Under the pieces are notes generated by a model. It was not told the DNA's origin. It made no database searches and saw nothing but the letters and a program-made list of their open reading frames with translations. The position numbers and the translations under genes were made by a program. 64,000 nt of DNA, from contig CAZSQZ010000004.1 in NCBI GenBank assembly GCA_964609215.1, positions 124,001 through 188,000 of the forward strand, in the 5' to 3' direction. Below are positions 38,944-47,104 of the stretch, in pieces. The stretch's first letter is position 1. Each line of letters starts with the position of its first letter. This DNA is from JABDKJ01 sp964609215 (GTDB lineage Bacteria; Bacteroidota; Bacteroidia; Flavobacteriales_D; JABDKJ01).

Positions 38944-39060
38944 TTATCCGAAAAGCAGATAGGCAATAATTGAAATAAAAAAGATTGATATGACTGAAAA
39001 AATAAGTATCCAAATATATTTTACTAAAGGAGTATATTTAGAAAATGGTAATGAGTTCAC
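38944..39060 (-). CDS. Tiny single-pass membrane protein overlapping the gene upstream
   Basis: A 38-codon frame starts with GTG at 39060-39058, overlapping the TGA of the upstream small gene as GTGA, and ends with TAA at 38944. The product is a polar N-terminus (NSLPFSKYTPLVK) followed by one long hydrophobic segment (YIWILIFSVISIFFISIIAY) and LLFG. The 4-base overlap and membrane character argue that it is real. It resembles no family I can name; the hydrophobic segment alone could arise by chance in AT-rich DNA. Confidence 0.45.
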   Translation of the reverse strand: MNSLPFSKYTPLVKYIWILIFSVISIFFISIIAYLLFG

Positions 39061-39296
39061 ATTTTTATATCCCTTTTCGGCTGCATTAAGATGTCCAACT
39101 CCTTAAATAAATCTACATTTTCTGATTCCAAAGGTTCCATTTCATTTATGGCATCTACTCTCCTATTTCTTTTTTTCAATTGGAAATAGGTTATTATAAC
39201 TAGTACCGAAATGAAAACCATAGCAGAAACATCTAAATAAGACATTACTTCTGGTTCTTCTATCGGATATACATCAATAAAATTAAGAATAAACAT
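39057..39296 (-). CDS. Small single-pass membrane protein
   Basis: The 79-residue frame has one membrane segment (about 25-40, VSAMVFISVLVIITYF) followed by a basic stop-transfer patch (KKRNRR) and an acidic cytoplasmic tail. A shorter start at Met18 (MSYLDVSAMV) would still leave the membrane segment intact. Its TGA overlaps a GTG that opens a second tiny membrane-protein frame. Function unknown. Confidence 0.5.
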   Translation of the reverse strand: MFILNFIDVYPIEEPEVMSYLDVSAMVFISVLVIITYFQLKKRNRRVDAINEMEPLESENVDLFKELDILMQPKRDIKM

Positions 39297-39415
39297 ATTT
39301 ATTTTCGCGTATAGCTGTATGATATTATTGCTTGATTAGTTCCTAAAATATTAAAAAAGATTGAATCAACGCTATCCATCAAATGCATTAACTAAACTGA
39401 TAAGCTATTTTAAAT

Positions 39416-40888
39416 TCACTGGCTTTGATTTAACTCGTTAATTATTGACTCAATTTTAGCATTAGCTTCTTCTATTTCTGTATTGTATATATCTGTGCCT
39501 TCTGAAATTGATTTGAACACCAATTCATAACTCTGAATTCTAGTAGAGCAATACTCTTTCAGTTTTAAGTTTCGTTGATGAAATTCATCTGGCAATTGAA
39601 ATTCATCAATTTCATTAAGTATCTGCAAACTCGATTTCCAATTTGGAATACCTATATCCTGAATCTCATCTAGATATTCTTGATCAGTGGAAAATTCGGG
39701 CATCTTATACAAACCCAATGCTTCCTCTTCCAAAAGAGCAAATTTTTCCATTTCTATATTGTATTCACTAATATCACTTGGGGTTGTTGTAGATAAAACG
39801 AAATAGGCAGAAGCGAGTATCAAAAGTGTTAATAATCCTATTGTTCCAAACTTCAACTTTCCCACATTTGGTTTTTTCAAACTGGGGTAAAAAGAATAAC
39901 CGATGATTAAACCGCTAACTAAACCACCAATGTGTGCAGCATTATCTATTCCACCTTGTAAGCCATTTAAAAGGTTGTATCCTACAAATACGGCAATACT
40001 GGTAAGGAGTGCTTTCCTTGCCGATTTCTCAATAAGATTTGTAGTCAGCATCGCTAAGAAAACACCATACATTCCAAATATAGCACCTGAAGCACCTGCG
40101 CTAATTGTAAGTTCATTCCAATAAAGACTGGCAGCACTTCCAGCAATTCCAGTAATTAGATAAGCACTTAGAAAGCGAGATTTCCCCAAGTAGGGTTCAA
40201 GTAACATTCCAATATACAACAAGGCGTACATATTCATGAGCAAATGAAAAATTCCAATATGCAGAAAACAACTGCTTAACAATCTCCACCATTCTCCATC
40301 TAAAGTGGCAGGTCGAAAATTAGCACCCCAAAGAAGTAAACTTTCATTGTCTGGCAACATTATATTTACTCCCGTAATTGCCATAATAATGAAAATGATA
40401 ATATTAATATTGAGCAGAATAGGACTAATGAAATAACCCTTTGTGGGTATGAAAAAAGAAAAGAATTCTGAGATCTTTTCTTTTTTACTTAAAGGTGGTT
40501 TACTCATTGCGTTTTCCTCAACTGCAAACTCCGCTTGAAGCTCTGAAAATCTTTGTTCTGCTTCTTCCGAACTTACTCGTTCCGTTTGGGAATTGAATGT
40601 AGAAATGAAATTATGGGTGTTCTTTTTGTTTTTTCCCCAATCTAACAGTTGACTTCCCGTGCACTCACTTTTCAGGTTTATGTTTCCTTCCTCAATCTTA
40701 ACTATTACCTCTTCACTCCATGAACTCATTGAAAACTTGGTGTAAGCAATAAATCCTTCAGTAAAATGAGAACCAATATTCCAACCTATTTTTTTAGCAG
40801 CTTCTATTGCCTTAATATAAGCTTGTTTGTTGGATAATTCAGGTATTTCAAAATCTTCAATATGTTTAGGTGGGAATCCGAAAGCCAT
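39416..40888 (-). CDS. Rhomboid family intramembrane serine protease with extra terminal domains
   Basis: The 490-residue protein has a rhomboid core (about 155-370) with WWRLLSSCFLH and HLLMNM in the second segment region, the catalytic Ser267 in GASGAIFG and His319 in AAHIGGL. The oxyanion helpers His215 and Asn219 are present. Before the core lies a soluble domain of about 145 residues with a YxxAIEAAKKIGWNIG helix. After it is a polar helical tail of about 120 residues. It should cleave membrane-embedded substrates; the substrate is not known. Confidence 0.9.
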   Translation of the reverse strand: MAFGFPPKHIEDFEIPELSNKQAYIKAIEAAKKIGWNIGSHFTEGFIAYTKFSMSSWSEEVIVKIEEGNINLKSECTGSQLLDWGKNKKNTHNFISTFNSQTERVSSEEAEQRFSELQAEFAVEENAMSKPPLSKKEKISEFFSFFIPTKGYFISPILLNINIIIFIIMAITGVNIMLPDNESLLLWGANFRPATLDGEWWRLLSSCFLHIGIFHLLMNMYALLYIGMLLEPYLGKSRFLSAYLITGIAGSAASLYWNELTISAGASGAIFGMYGVFLAMLTTNLIEKSARKALLTSIAVFVGYNLLNGLQGGIDNAAHIGGLVSGLIIGYSFYPSLKKPNVGKLKFGTIGLLTLLILASAYFVLSTTTPSDISEYNIEMEKFALLEEEALGLYKMPEFSTDQEYLDEIQDIGIPNWKSSLQILNEIDEFQLPDEFHQRNLKLKEYCSTRIQSYELVFKSISEGTDIYNTEIEEANAKIESIINELNQSQ

Positions 40889-41065
40889 TTTATATTTTTT
40901 TGATGCTTAAAGTAAGGTGTTTTTGAATATAACTCGCCAACAATTTTATTCCTCTCAAGGTACTCGAAATATGTTCTTATAATATGGATGCATTCTCGTA
41001 ATTACATTGTTCAGTAAAACCCGTAAAGAATTTTGATCAAATAGTCCTCTGCGAATTCTCCCATT

Positions 41066-41755
41066 CTATTTTACATGATCCTCGCCTATATTAAAACTAT
41101 AGTTTTTTAAGATTAAGATTATCTCCGGCCCCTTTCTTTCTTTTATTTTAAGAATAAGATCATTTTCCTCTACTACTTCCTTCACAGCTACTACCTCGTT
41201 GATATCCCAAAGCCCAGGTATATATTCCCTTTTTCTGGCAATTCTTATCGTGGGTAAGTAAGCAGTGGCAGAACCAATGGGATCCTTTTCATTTGCGGCT
41301 CTGATTGGAAATAAGAAAAGAGAAGACTTTGTCTCAAAAACATCCGCTAAGTTGAAATCAAAATGATTTATATCTCTATCTCCTGTTACTTGATATTGGA
41401 AGCTATAGAGGTTTTTAGAAGCCATAATTTTGGTAATGTTAGATTGAATTGAGCACAATTTTCTCGAATTCACTATTTGGGATTTAATAATATTGAAATG
41501 TCTTGCACTACTCTTGTAATTTGGGAAATAAAGCGTCATTGGAAACAAAAAAAAGAAGATGCCAATTCCAATAACAAACAAAGCCAGCATCTTAAAGCCA
41601 GAAATTAAATTTTGAAAACCTCCTTCAAAAAAGATAGAAAAACAAACTATTGCAAGAGTTCCCATAATAACTGGAAATGCTTTAGAATAGATGTTTTTCA
41701 AATCCTTTAAGTGAAGTATTAAATACTCAAAATATGACTCTTTACGGTATTGCAT
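41066..41755 (-). CDS. Hypothetical membrane protein
   Basis: The 229-residue protein has two adjacent membrane segments (about 28-48 and 54-76) and then a soluble domain of about 150 residues rich in beta strands. The middle has FQYQVTGDRDINHFDFNLAD. I do not recognise the family. It is the last gene of a same-strand block of small accessory genes and lies 44 bases from the YwqG gene, separated by alternating ATTCTA/TAGAAT arms (41767-41795) that can form either of two hairpins. Confidence 0.65.
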   Translation of the reverse strand: MQYRKESYFEYLILHLKDLKNIYSKAFPVIMGTLAIVCFSIFFEGGFQNLISGFKMLALFVIGIGIFFFLFPMTLYFPNYKSSARHFNIIKSQIVNSRKLCSIQSNITKIMASKNLYSFQYQVTGDRDINHFDFNLADVFETKSSLFLFPIRAANEKDPIGSATAYLPTIRIARKREYIPGLWDINEVVAVKEVVEENDLILKIKERKGPEIILILKNYSFNIGEDHVK

Positions 41756-41799
41756 TATTTAGTTGGATTCTACAGTTAGAATGGTTACAATTCTATGGG

Positions 41800-42507
41800 T
41801 TAATAGAAGTCATAATACAAGCTCCATTCACCAGTCTCACTATTTTTTGCAAACATGAAACTCCCTTGGTCGATCACGTTCAAACCTGCCTTTCCATCAG
41901 ATGAAATTTGAAATACAAATTCAAAACCAGGACCAAAACCTTCCGAGTCAAGAATTCCAGATTGACAAAAAGAGGGATAGCCTCCTATTTTATGTTCATA
42001 GGTATGTTCAGTTATATCATAATAACTATCAATTATCCCATAAGTCTCCAGATCAATTATTTCATCTTCCATTTCTCTTGACAATCCACCACCATCCCAA
42101 AGCGGAAAGTCTTTCTCAACAAATTCAGCTTTTAGTGGAAATGGATTCAATAAAGATGCAGGATTCTCCAGCTCCTTTATTAATATTTCATCTTGATCAT
42201 AGTATTCTCGTAATACCCATCTTGCTCCCATTGTTTCTAAACATTCTGGAAGTTTCTTTGAGATAAAAACAGTAATCAGTTTTACATCCTTTATATTATG
42301 ATGGATATAGGGTAAATCGGCAATATGGAATTGTGCTAAGGGAATCATTAATTCTCCTTCAATATCCCTTGGAATTTCTTCATTCTCCTTAAATGCAAAA
42401 ACTTTACCAATCCAACTTTCCTCAATAGTATTCTCTGGTCTAAATCCGCCCGTAGTAAACTTGGTTATTGGCTTAGTTATTTTGTTTTGAATTTCCTCTA
42501 TGGTCAT
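41800..42507 (-). CDS. YwqG family protein (DUF1963)
   Basis: The 235-residue protein matches DUF1963/YwqG: an N-terminal amphipathic helix, a middle PLAQFHIADLPYI segment, then KIGGYPSFCQSG and the characteristic FQISSDGKAGLNVIDQGSFM ending. Function of the family is unknown; it is common in accessory regions of many bacteria and sometimes seen with toxin-immunity genes. It is in the minus-strand block of small genes. Confidence 0.82.
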   Translation of the reverse strand: MTIEEIQNKITKPITKFTTGGFRPENTIEESWIGKVFAFKENEEIPRDIEGELMIPLAQFHIADLPYIHHNIKDVKLITVFISKKLPECLETMGARWVLREYYDQDEILIKELENPASLLNPFPLKAEFVEKDFPLWDGGGLSREMEDEIIDLETYGIIDSYYDITEHTYEHKIGGYPSFCQSGILDSEGFGPGFEFVFQISSDGKAGLNVIDQGSFMFAKNSETGEWSLYYDFY

Positions 42508-42540
42508 TTCTAAATATTGTTTGATGTTACTCTGCCTGGT

Positions 42541-42909
42541 TCATTTCTTTACTTTATAAAGCAGTTTAATAATCCTTCCAGCAAAAAATGTGCTATCTTC
42601 TTGCATCAACACTTTTGAATCCGAGGGGTATTCAATTAAAATAGTTGAGTCTGAGATCCAAATCATATTCACACCAGAAGAATCATTGGTTTGTATATCA
42701 AAGACACCTTCTCCACCAGAGCCTAAATTAGACTTAACCCAGGTTGTAACCGAGATTCGATTTCCTTCTAGAATTGATTCGTAAGCCAATGCCTTTCCAT
42801 CCGTTGATATTGCATGTTTATTCTCTTCAATCCAACTAGGTATACCAGAGGTGCATGATAGTAAAAGTATAAGTGGAATTAACAACAAGAGTAGCCTTAG
42901 CTTTCCCAT
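42541..42909 (-). CDS. Small hypothetical lipoprotein
   Basis: The 122-residue product has a lipobox at the end of a very hydrophobic signal peptide (LLLLIPLILLLSC, Cys19). The mature part has a short beta-rich domain with VFDIQTNDSSGVNMIWISD, ending in a FFAGRIIKLLYKV strand. I recognise no family. The lipidated cysteine predicts membrane attachment. It sits 33 bases upstream of the YwqG gene on the same strand. Confidence 0.65.
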   Translation of the reverse strand: MGKLRLLLLLIPLILLLSCTSGIPSWIEENKHAISTDGKALAYESILEGNRISVTTWVKSNLGSGGEGVFDIQTNDSSGVNMIWISDSTILIEYPSDSKVLMQEDSTFFAGRIIKLLYKVKK

Positions 42910-43065
42910 TTTAATTAAGTCTAAATAGATCCTTAGATAAAATACGTTTAATCAACTTTAATTTAATTTGGTTTAAGATATAAATTTTGCACGCATCATG
43001 TGCCCAAAATGACATATTAGCTTCAACTATTGAAGAATCCACTTAAGTCTACATAATTAACCAAT

Positions 43066-43107
43066 TGCTGCGCTAACACTGAACTCCTAACTTCTGTGTA
43101 CAATGCA
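43066..43107. repeat. Weak imperfect inverted repeat at 3' end of zinc-ribbon gene
   Basis: TGC...GCTAACACTGAA pairs with TTCTGTGTACAATGCA at about 12 of 16 positions if two bulged bases are allowed. It lies 5 bases from the stop of the zinc-ribbon gene. It is much weaker than the 44510-44573 hairpin and could be chance. Confidence 0.25.
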
Positions 43108-43111
43108 CTTT

Positions 43112-43738
43112 TTATTTTAGTCTTATTTCTATCTTTTTCTTGTCTGGTTCAACCTTTATCCAATCATCGGCATTTTCGGAATAAATGCAACCTTCCAAGC
43201 TTAATCCTTGTTCGAAACAATTAATTGATTGTTCTCCGAAAAGAATAGTCATTTCATAAATATCCTGACCGCTAACCCCTGTCCAAGCCCTTGTTTTTAC
43301 GCTTCGGTTTTGCTTCAGTCTATTGAGAGCGAGATTTTCAATATCATAAGGGATAGATTCAATTCCATCACACCAGAATCCTCTTAATTCTTTATTTTCT
43401 AATTGTTCAAATGGTAATGAATATTCTAGAAGTGAGCAAAAGTTTTGATTGAAAATAGGTCCTTTCAAATTGTAGTTGAATGCACCACATTTTGGACATT
43501 CAATGCTTTCTTTATCTAAATCGCTATAATCGCACCTTCTGCACTGTCCATAATTTTTGTTAAGATGGGCTACAATTATTTTCGCATCTCTATGGGTTAC
43601 CCTATGTTCATCCATTAGTTGTTTAACAGCGAAGAGCTTTAAATCTTGATAAATAAGTCCATAAAGTTTAAGTCTTGCCTCTTCGGTAAAATCCAACTTC
43701 GGGATTTCATTTTCACATTTCTTGCAAGTCTTGTTCAT
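43112..43738 (-). CDS. Zinc-ribbon protein of unknown function
   Basis: The 208-residue protein has three C-x-x-C motifs: TCKKCE (4-9), QCRRCD (about 66-71) and ECPKCG (about 81-86). The last two probably form one zinc ribbon. A helical stretch with RVTHRDAKIIVAHLN lies between the first and second. The C-terminal half has no known motif. No enzyme assignment is possible. It is flanked by the LRR gene upstream and the small lipoprotein gene downstream, all on the minus strand. Confidence 0.7.
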   Translation of the reverse strand: MNKTCKKCENEIPKLDFTEEARLKLYGLIYQDLKLFAVKQLMDEHRVTHRDAKIIVAHLNKNYGQCRRCDYSDLDKESIECPKCGAFNYNLKGPIFNQNFCSLLEYSLPFEQLENKELRGFWCDGIESIPYDIENLALNRLKQNRSVKTRAWTGVSGQDIYEMTILFGEQSINCFEQGLSLEGCIYSENADDWIKVEPDKKKIEIRLK

Positions 43739-43790
43739 TTCTTTAATTGATGTTAGCGGTTTGAGTAAAAAGCTTCTTAATACATTCTAT

Positions 43791-44498
43791 TTATTTTCTA
43801 TTGTTCTCATCAATAATTCTGAGGTCTGGACAAAGAGTTTTTACTTCATCTAAATTTTCAATCTCACTAGCATCAATAAGTAAATGAGTTAGAGATTTCA
43901 TTTCACAGACTCCCTTGGGTATTGAAGTTATACTGTTTCCATGTAACCATAGATTTCCGACACTTTCTAACCCCAAAAATTCGTTTGAAAATTCAGTTAA
44001 GTTATTTCCTCCTAAACTGCAAAACCACATCTTATCAAGATTACAAAAACCTTCGGGTATCTTGCTAATTTTATTGTCTCCGAGTGTTAACCTTTCAAGA
44101 TTTACACACTTTACTAACGAAGATGGAATTTCCTCTATTTGATTATATCCAAAATTCAAAATCTTTAATTTTTTCAATTCTCCTATTGAGGATGGAATAG
44201 TTTTGAACTTAGAAGCATTTGCTGTTATTTCCTCTAATTCCTTACATTCGATAATCGCCTCTGGCAAAGAGCTTAAATTAGTTCCAGAAACGTCTAGAAT
44301 TTTTAAGTTCTTAAGTTCTCTAACTTCATCTGGAATAGAAGTTAGCTTCTTATTGTTTCTCAGCCTTAAAGTATGAACTACTTCTTTGTTAGCAAATGCA
44401 TCCTCAAGATTATAACAAACTCCATAGTCCTTTTGAATTTGTCCAAATGCAATCACTCCAAGAAAGAAGAGAATTATTGTGGAGATTGTTTTGTTCAT
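43791..44498 (-). CDS. Secreted leucine-rich repeat protein
   Basis: The 235-residue protein has a signal peptide (TISTIILFFLGVIAFGQ) and about seven leucine-rich repeats of 23 residues from about 40 to 225 (pattern L-x-x-L-x-L-x-x-N-x-I-x-x-I-P-x). The repeats contain IP/LP after the asparagine ladder, typical of bacterial and plant intracellular-type LRRs. It probably binds another protein at the surface or in the periplasm. No T9SS tag is visible. It lies between the zinc-ribbon gene and the methyltransferase cassette. Confidence 0.85.
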   Translation of the reverse strand: MNKTISTIILFFLGVIAFGQIQKDYGVCYNLEDAFANKEVVHTLRLRNNKKLTSIPDEVRELKNLKILDVSGTNLSSLPEAIIECKELEEITANASKFKTIPSSIGELKKLKILNFGYNQIEEIPSSLVKCVNLERLTLGDNKISKIPEGFCNLDKMWFCSLGGNNLTEFSNEFLGLESVGNLWLHGNSITSIPKGVCEMKSLTHLLIDASEIENLDEVKTLCPDLRIIDENNRK

Positions 44499-44509
44499 TC
44501 TAATTGTTT

Positions 44510-44573
44510 ATAACGGATAATGATACCCTGCGTCTCTCACGTTAGTGAGATATGCTGTGGTATCTATTGTTAT
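44510..44573. repeat. Long imperfect hairpin, attC-like, at 3' end of methyltransferase gene
   Basis: The arms pair as ATAAC/GTTAT (44510-44514 with 44569-44573), AAT/ATT, GATACC/GGTATC (44522-44527 with 44559-44564) and TCTCAC/GTGAGA (44535-44540 with 44545-44550) around a GTTA loop. Five further pairs lie inside 44528-44534. About 25 pairs are formed with two bulged T residues (44558, 44565), two mismatches and one 4-base one-sided gap. Unpaired extrahelical bases plus AAC/GTT ends are features of integron attC sites, but the ends deviate from the RYYYAAC/GTTRRRY consensus. It overlaps the stop codon of the methyltransferase gene. Confidence 0.5.
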
Positions 44574-45645
44574 GCAAAGTAATTTCTCTCTTTGGAAGTA
44601 ATTCGTTCTCAATTATACTCTTACAAACTGCTTTTGAGAGTAAAGGGGGAACAGCATTACAGATTTGAGTATAATTTTGAATTGTTGATCCTTGAAAAAT
44701 CACTTTATCTGAAAAAGATTGAATTCTCGCACATTCTCGGGGTGATAAAAATCGGTCAAGTTCTGGATGAATGGAAGTCATACCCCTTGTCCAATAAGCT
44801 GTATATGAAGGCACATCTTTTTTTGCTCTTCTATATCCACCTTCATAATGTTGTTTGTTTTCACTGAAATTTCCCACAATATTTTTCATATTGCCTCCAA
44901 CAGGTACACTTCTTATTTTTTCAAGTACTCTTTCACTATGGTTTTGAGTAGTATGATTATACACTGTCTCTGAATCTTTACGCATTAATTCTTGATACTC
45001 ATTTCTTACTTTTCTTGTGTAGCGAAATTTACCAATTCTCTCCCCATGAGATACTTTGGGTAAATCGGAAATAGCATCCCAGAATGATACTTTTGGCTTT
45101 TGACCAAAGAGATTTGGAGTATCAAAATTTTCAATAGTTGGTATGGGTGGTTTTTTTCGCTTAGAGCCTATTGCAACAAATCTTTTTCGATATTGAGGAA
45201 CACCATAATCACTGGAATCTAAGATGAACCAACTCCAGTAATAATCTAATTTATTTAGTTTTATCTCAAGCTGTTTAAAGTACTCACCATTATATAATCG
45301 TTTGAAGCCAGGCACATTTTCAAAAACCCATACGTCTGGATCCACTTTTCTGATGATTTCAACAAATGACCAAACAAGACTATTTCGAGTATCATTTTTT
45401 ATTTTTTTCCCTTCATTGCTAAATCCTTGACATGGAGGACTTCCAATTACAACATCTACTTTGGGGAATTTTATATTCTTATAATCGTATAAATCAACAC
45501 AATTTACCTTTCCTGAAAAATTAAAATCCAATGTTTTACATGCAGCTTCATTCCATTCATATAGACCTTTGCAATCCCATCCCAGATCACTTAATCCTGC
45601 TTCCCAGCCTCCTGCTCCTGCAAAAAGATCAATGTATTTTATCAT
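44542..45645 (-). CDS. DNA cytosine-5 methyltransferase of a restriction-modification pair
   Basis: The 367-residue enzyme has the C5 methyltransferase motif order: DLFAGAGGW (motif I, 6-13), GSPPCQGFS (motif IV, nucleophile Cys72), FENVPG (motif VI, 108-113), a QYRKRFVAIG motif VIII, a target-recognition region around 190-290, and C-terminal ARIQSF and NAVPPLLSKAV (motifs IX-X). It transfers methyl to C5 of cytosine in a defined DNA sequence, protecting it from the partner nuclease. The recognition site cannot be read from sequence. It overlaps the upstream partner gene by 4 bases, giving nuclease-then-methylase order. A long hairpin covers its stop codon. Confidence 0.95.
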   Translation of the reverse strand: MIKYIDLFAGAGGWEAGLSDLGWDCKGLYEWNEAACKTLDFNFSGKVNCVDLYDYKNIKFPKVDVVIGSPPCQGFSNEGKKIKNDTRNSLVWSFVEIIRKVDPDVWVFENVPGFKRLYNGEYFKQLEIKLNKLDYYWSWFILDSSDYGVPQYRKRFVAIGSKRKKPPIPTIENFDTPNLFGQKPKVSFWDAISDLPKVSHGERIGKFRYTRKVRNEYQELMRKDSETVYNHTTQNHSERVLEKIRSVPVGGNMKNIVGNFSENKQHYEGGYRRAKKDVPSYTAYWTRGMTSIHPELDRFLSPRECARIQSFSDKVIFQGSTIQNYTQICNAVPPLLSKAVCKSIIENELLPKREITLHNNRYHSISH

Positions 45646-46760
45646 TTGTTCATTTTCTTTTTTAGATGCGTCAAAATATTTTTCAAATCTATGGTTTTCG
45701 AAGCTGATGGTGTAATAACATTAAACCAATTTTCTTCAATATGTGTTATGTTTTTTGCAAAGTAATTAGTGAGAGCCAAATGTGCATCTCTATATAAATT
45801 TACTTTGGTTAGCTTATTACCCTTTATATCTTTATTGTAACTATCTTCAAATGCTTTCTTTATCGCTTCATATTCTGCTTCTTTCGGATCAATAATTGTG
45901 TCTTGAACAAATTCTACCATAGATTCATCTTTGAAGAATAAAAGCCAATCATATGAATCCTTTAAAACTAATAACTCCTTGTTTAATTTTTCTTCTGAAT
46001 ACCAATTACCATGATTACTAACTATACCTATTGTTAAAACAAAACCCTTCATTTCTTCAGGAGTTGCTTCGTAAACCAGTCTATCAAGTTCTTCTTTGAA
46101 ATTAAGAAAGCTTATTTCCCCTTCATTTGTTTCATAAAAGCCTAACAATTCACCTTTGCGTGACCTAACTTTTTGCAATGCTGAAACAGATTTTGCTACA
46201 TAAGCCCCTTGTTTTGCTTTTTCAATAGTAGTTGGACCTTTTTTATTTCCTTCTTCAACGCCAACCCTTTTACATTCTACCATAGCAAAAGGCATTTGAG
46301 ATAATTCAACTAAATATGACTTTTCTTTAAAAAAGTTAAGCATCAGTTTCCCACTATCTTTTTCACCAAGTACACAATTGTTTCGTTGAACTAAGTCTTT
46401 CGATAGCAAGGATTTATATTTCAAATCATAATTATCAAATTTATTTTTAAACTCAGGATTTTGTTTTCGGAAACCTGAAGAAGTTGTGGACTCTCCATAT
46501 TCTATTTCTGGTTCTTCTACCGATTTAATAGGATGCATTGCAAATTCAACATTATGAGTAATGTCATCATTGCCAAATTCAGGAATCTTTAATTCAATTA
46601 TTACATTGTTTGTTAGTTCCCATTCTTGAAGAAGATAATATGAAATCAATTCAAGTAAAGTACCAAGTGCTCTTCCAGAAGCTTTCTTAATATCTTTCCT
46701 GTCACCAAATATTTCTTCGGCAAGTTTTTTCTGCAAAGCATCTATTGAAGGATATGACAT
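45642..46760 (-). CDS. Putative type II restriction endonuclease, PD-(D/E)XK-like
   Basis: The 372-residue protein is directly upstream of, and overlaps by 4 bases, a C5 methyltransferase gene, the normal place for its cognate nuclease. Near the middle lies PFAMVECKRVGVEE, a beta strand ending in E162-C-K164, which fits the E-x-K part of a PD-(D/E)XK active site; an N-terminal helix carries LLELISYYLL (Glu37), typical of such folds. Immediately after is KKGPTTIEKAKQGAYVAKSV, a basic helix that may contact DNA. Family name and cut site are not known. Function is inferred from context plus motif. Confidence 0.75.
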   Translation of the reverse strand: MSYPSIDALQKKLAEEIFGDRKDIKKASGRALGTLLELISYYLLQEWELTNNVIIELKIPEFGNDDITHNVEFAMHPIKSVEEPEIEYGESTTSSGFRKQNPEFKNKFDNYDLKYKSLLSKDLVQRNNCVLGEKDSGKLMLNFFKEKSYLVELSQMPFAMVECKRVGVEEGNKKGPTTIEKAKQGAYVAKSVSALQKVRSRKGELLGFYETNEGEISFLNFKEELDRLVYEATPEEMKGFVLTIGIVSNHGNWYSEEKLNKELLVLKDSYDWLLFFKDESMVEFVQDTIIDPKEAEYEAIKKAFEDSYNKDIKGNKLTKVNLYRDAHLALTNYFAKNITHIEENWFNVITPSASKTIDLKNILTHLKKKMNK

Positions 46761-46777
46761 ATTTTTTTTAGTTTATT

Positions 46778-46803
46778 GTGCATAGCACCCAAATATAGTG
46801 CAT
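46778..46803 (-). promoter_or_regulatory. Promoter of nuclease-methylase pair with flanking direct repeats
   Basis: On the minus strand TATATTTG (46797-46790) matches TAnnTTTG exactly, about 30 bases before the nuclease ATG. No clear -33 TTG is seen. GTGCAT direct repeats at 46778-46783 and 46798-46803, 20 bases apart, flank the box on both sides and could be operator half-sites. Confidence 0.5.
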
Positions 46804-46893
46804 TACTGCCTTATATTTTCATTGCATATCAGCAACTATACAAAAACCCCACACCTCAATAAAAATCAATAAAATAGATGCATTAACACAATT

Positions 46894-46936
46894 TAAACGT
46901 TTGTAAACGACTATAAGTGGGTGTTAAACGTTTAAC
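46894..46936. repeat. Three helically phased TAAACG repeats with palindromes, upstream of ssb
   Basis: TAAACG occurs at 46894, 46904 and 46925, spaced 10 and 21 bases, so all three face the same side of the helix. The third lies in a perfect 14-base palindrome (GTTAAACGTTTAAC, 46923-46936), and the first shares the AAACGTTT core palindrome (46895-46902). The array sits in the 344-base gap between the divergent nuclease and ssb genes. It looks like a protein-binding array. The remainder of the gap holds no coding signal. Confidence 0.55.
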
Positions 46937-47104
46937 ATACGGCTAGGAATTTTTGCTCTCCTTTCATTTGCAGTGCCAAACAAAAAAAGGCTTGAGATTT
47001 ATGAGCTTATTGAAAAGTATCACGCTTAATAAAGCATCAAAAAATGAAAACACCTCTTGCGTTTGGAAATTAAAAATTCAGTTAAACAATTAAAATTTAG
47101 AAAA

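Noticed and set aside
38944..39060. Remnant of a penicillin-binding protein N-terminus
   Set aside because: The hydrophobic segment loosely resembles such anchors, but no transglycosylase motif follows in any frame and the stop comes directly after the segment.
43066..43107. Second attC-like site at the zinc-ribbon gene end
   Set aside because: Pairing needs two bulges and gives about 12 of 16 positions; kept only as a weak repeat feature, not as support for an integron.
44592..44867. Open frame of 91 codons on the plus strand
   Set aside because: It is antisense to methyltransferase motifs IX-X, which are firmly recognised.
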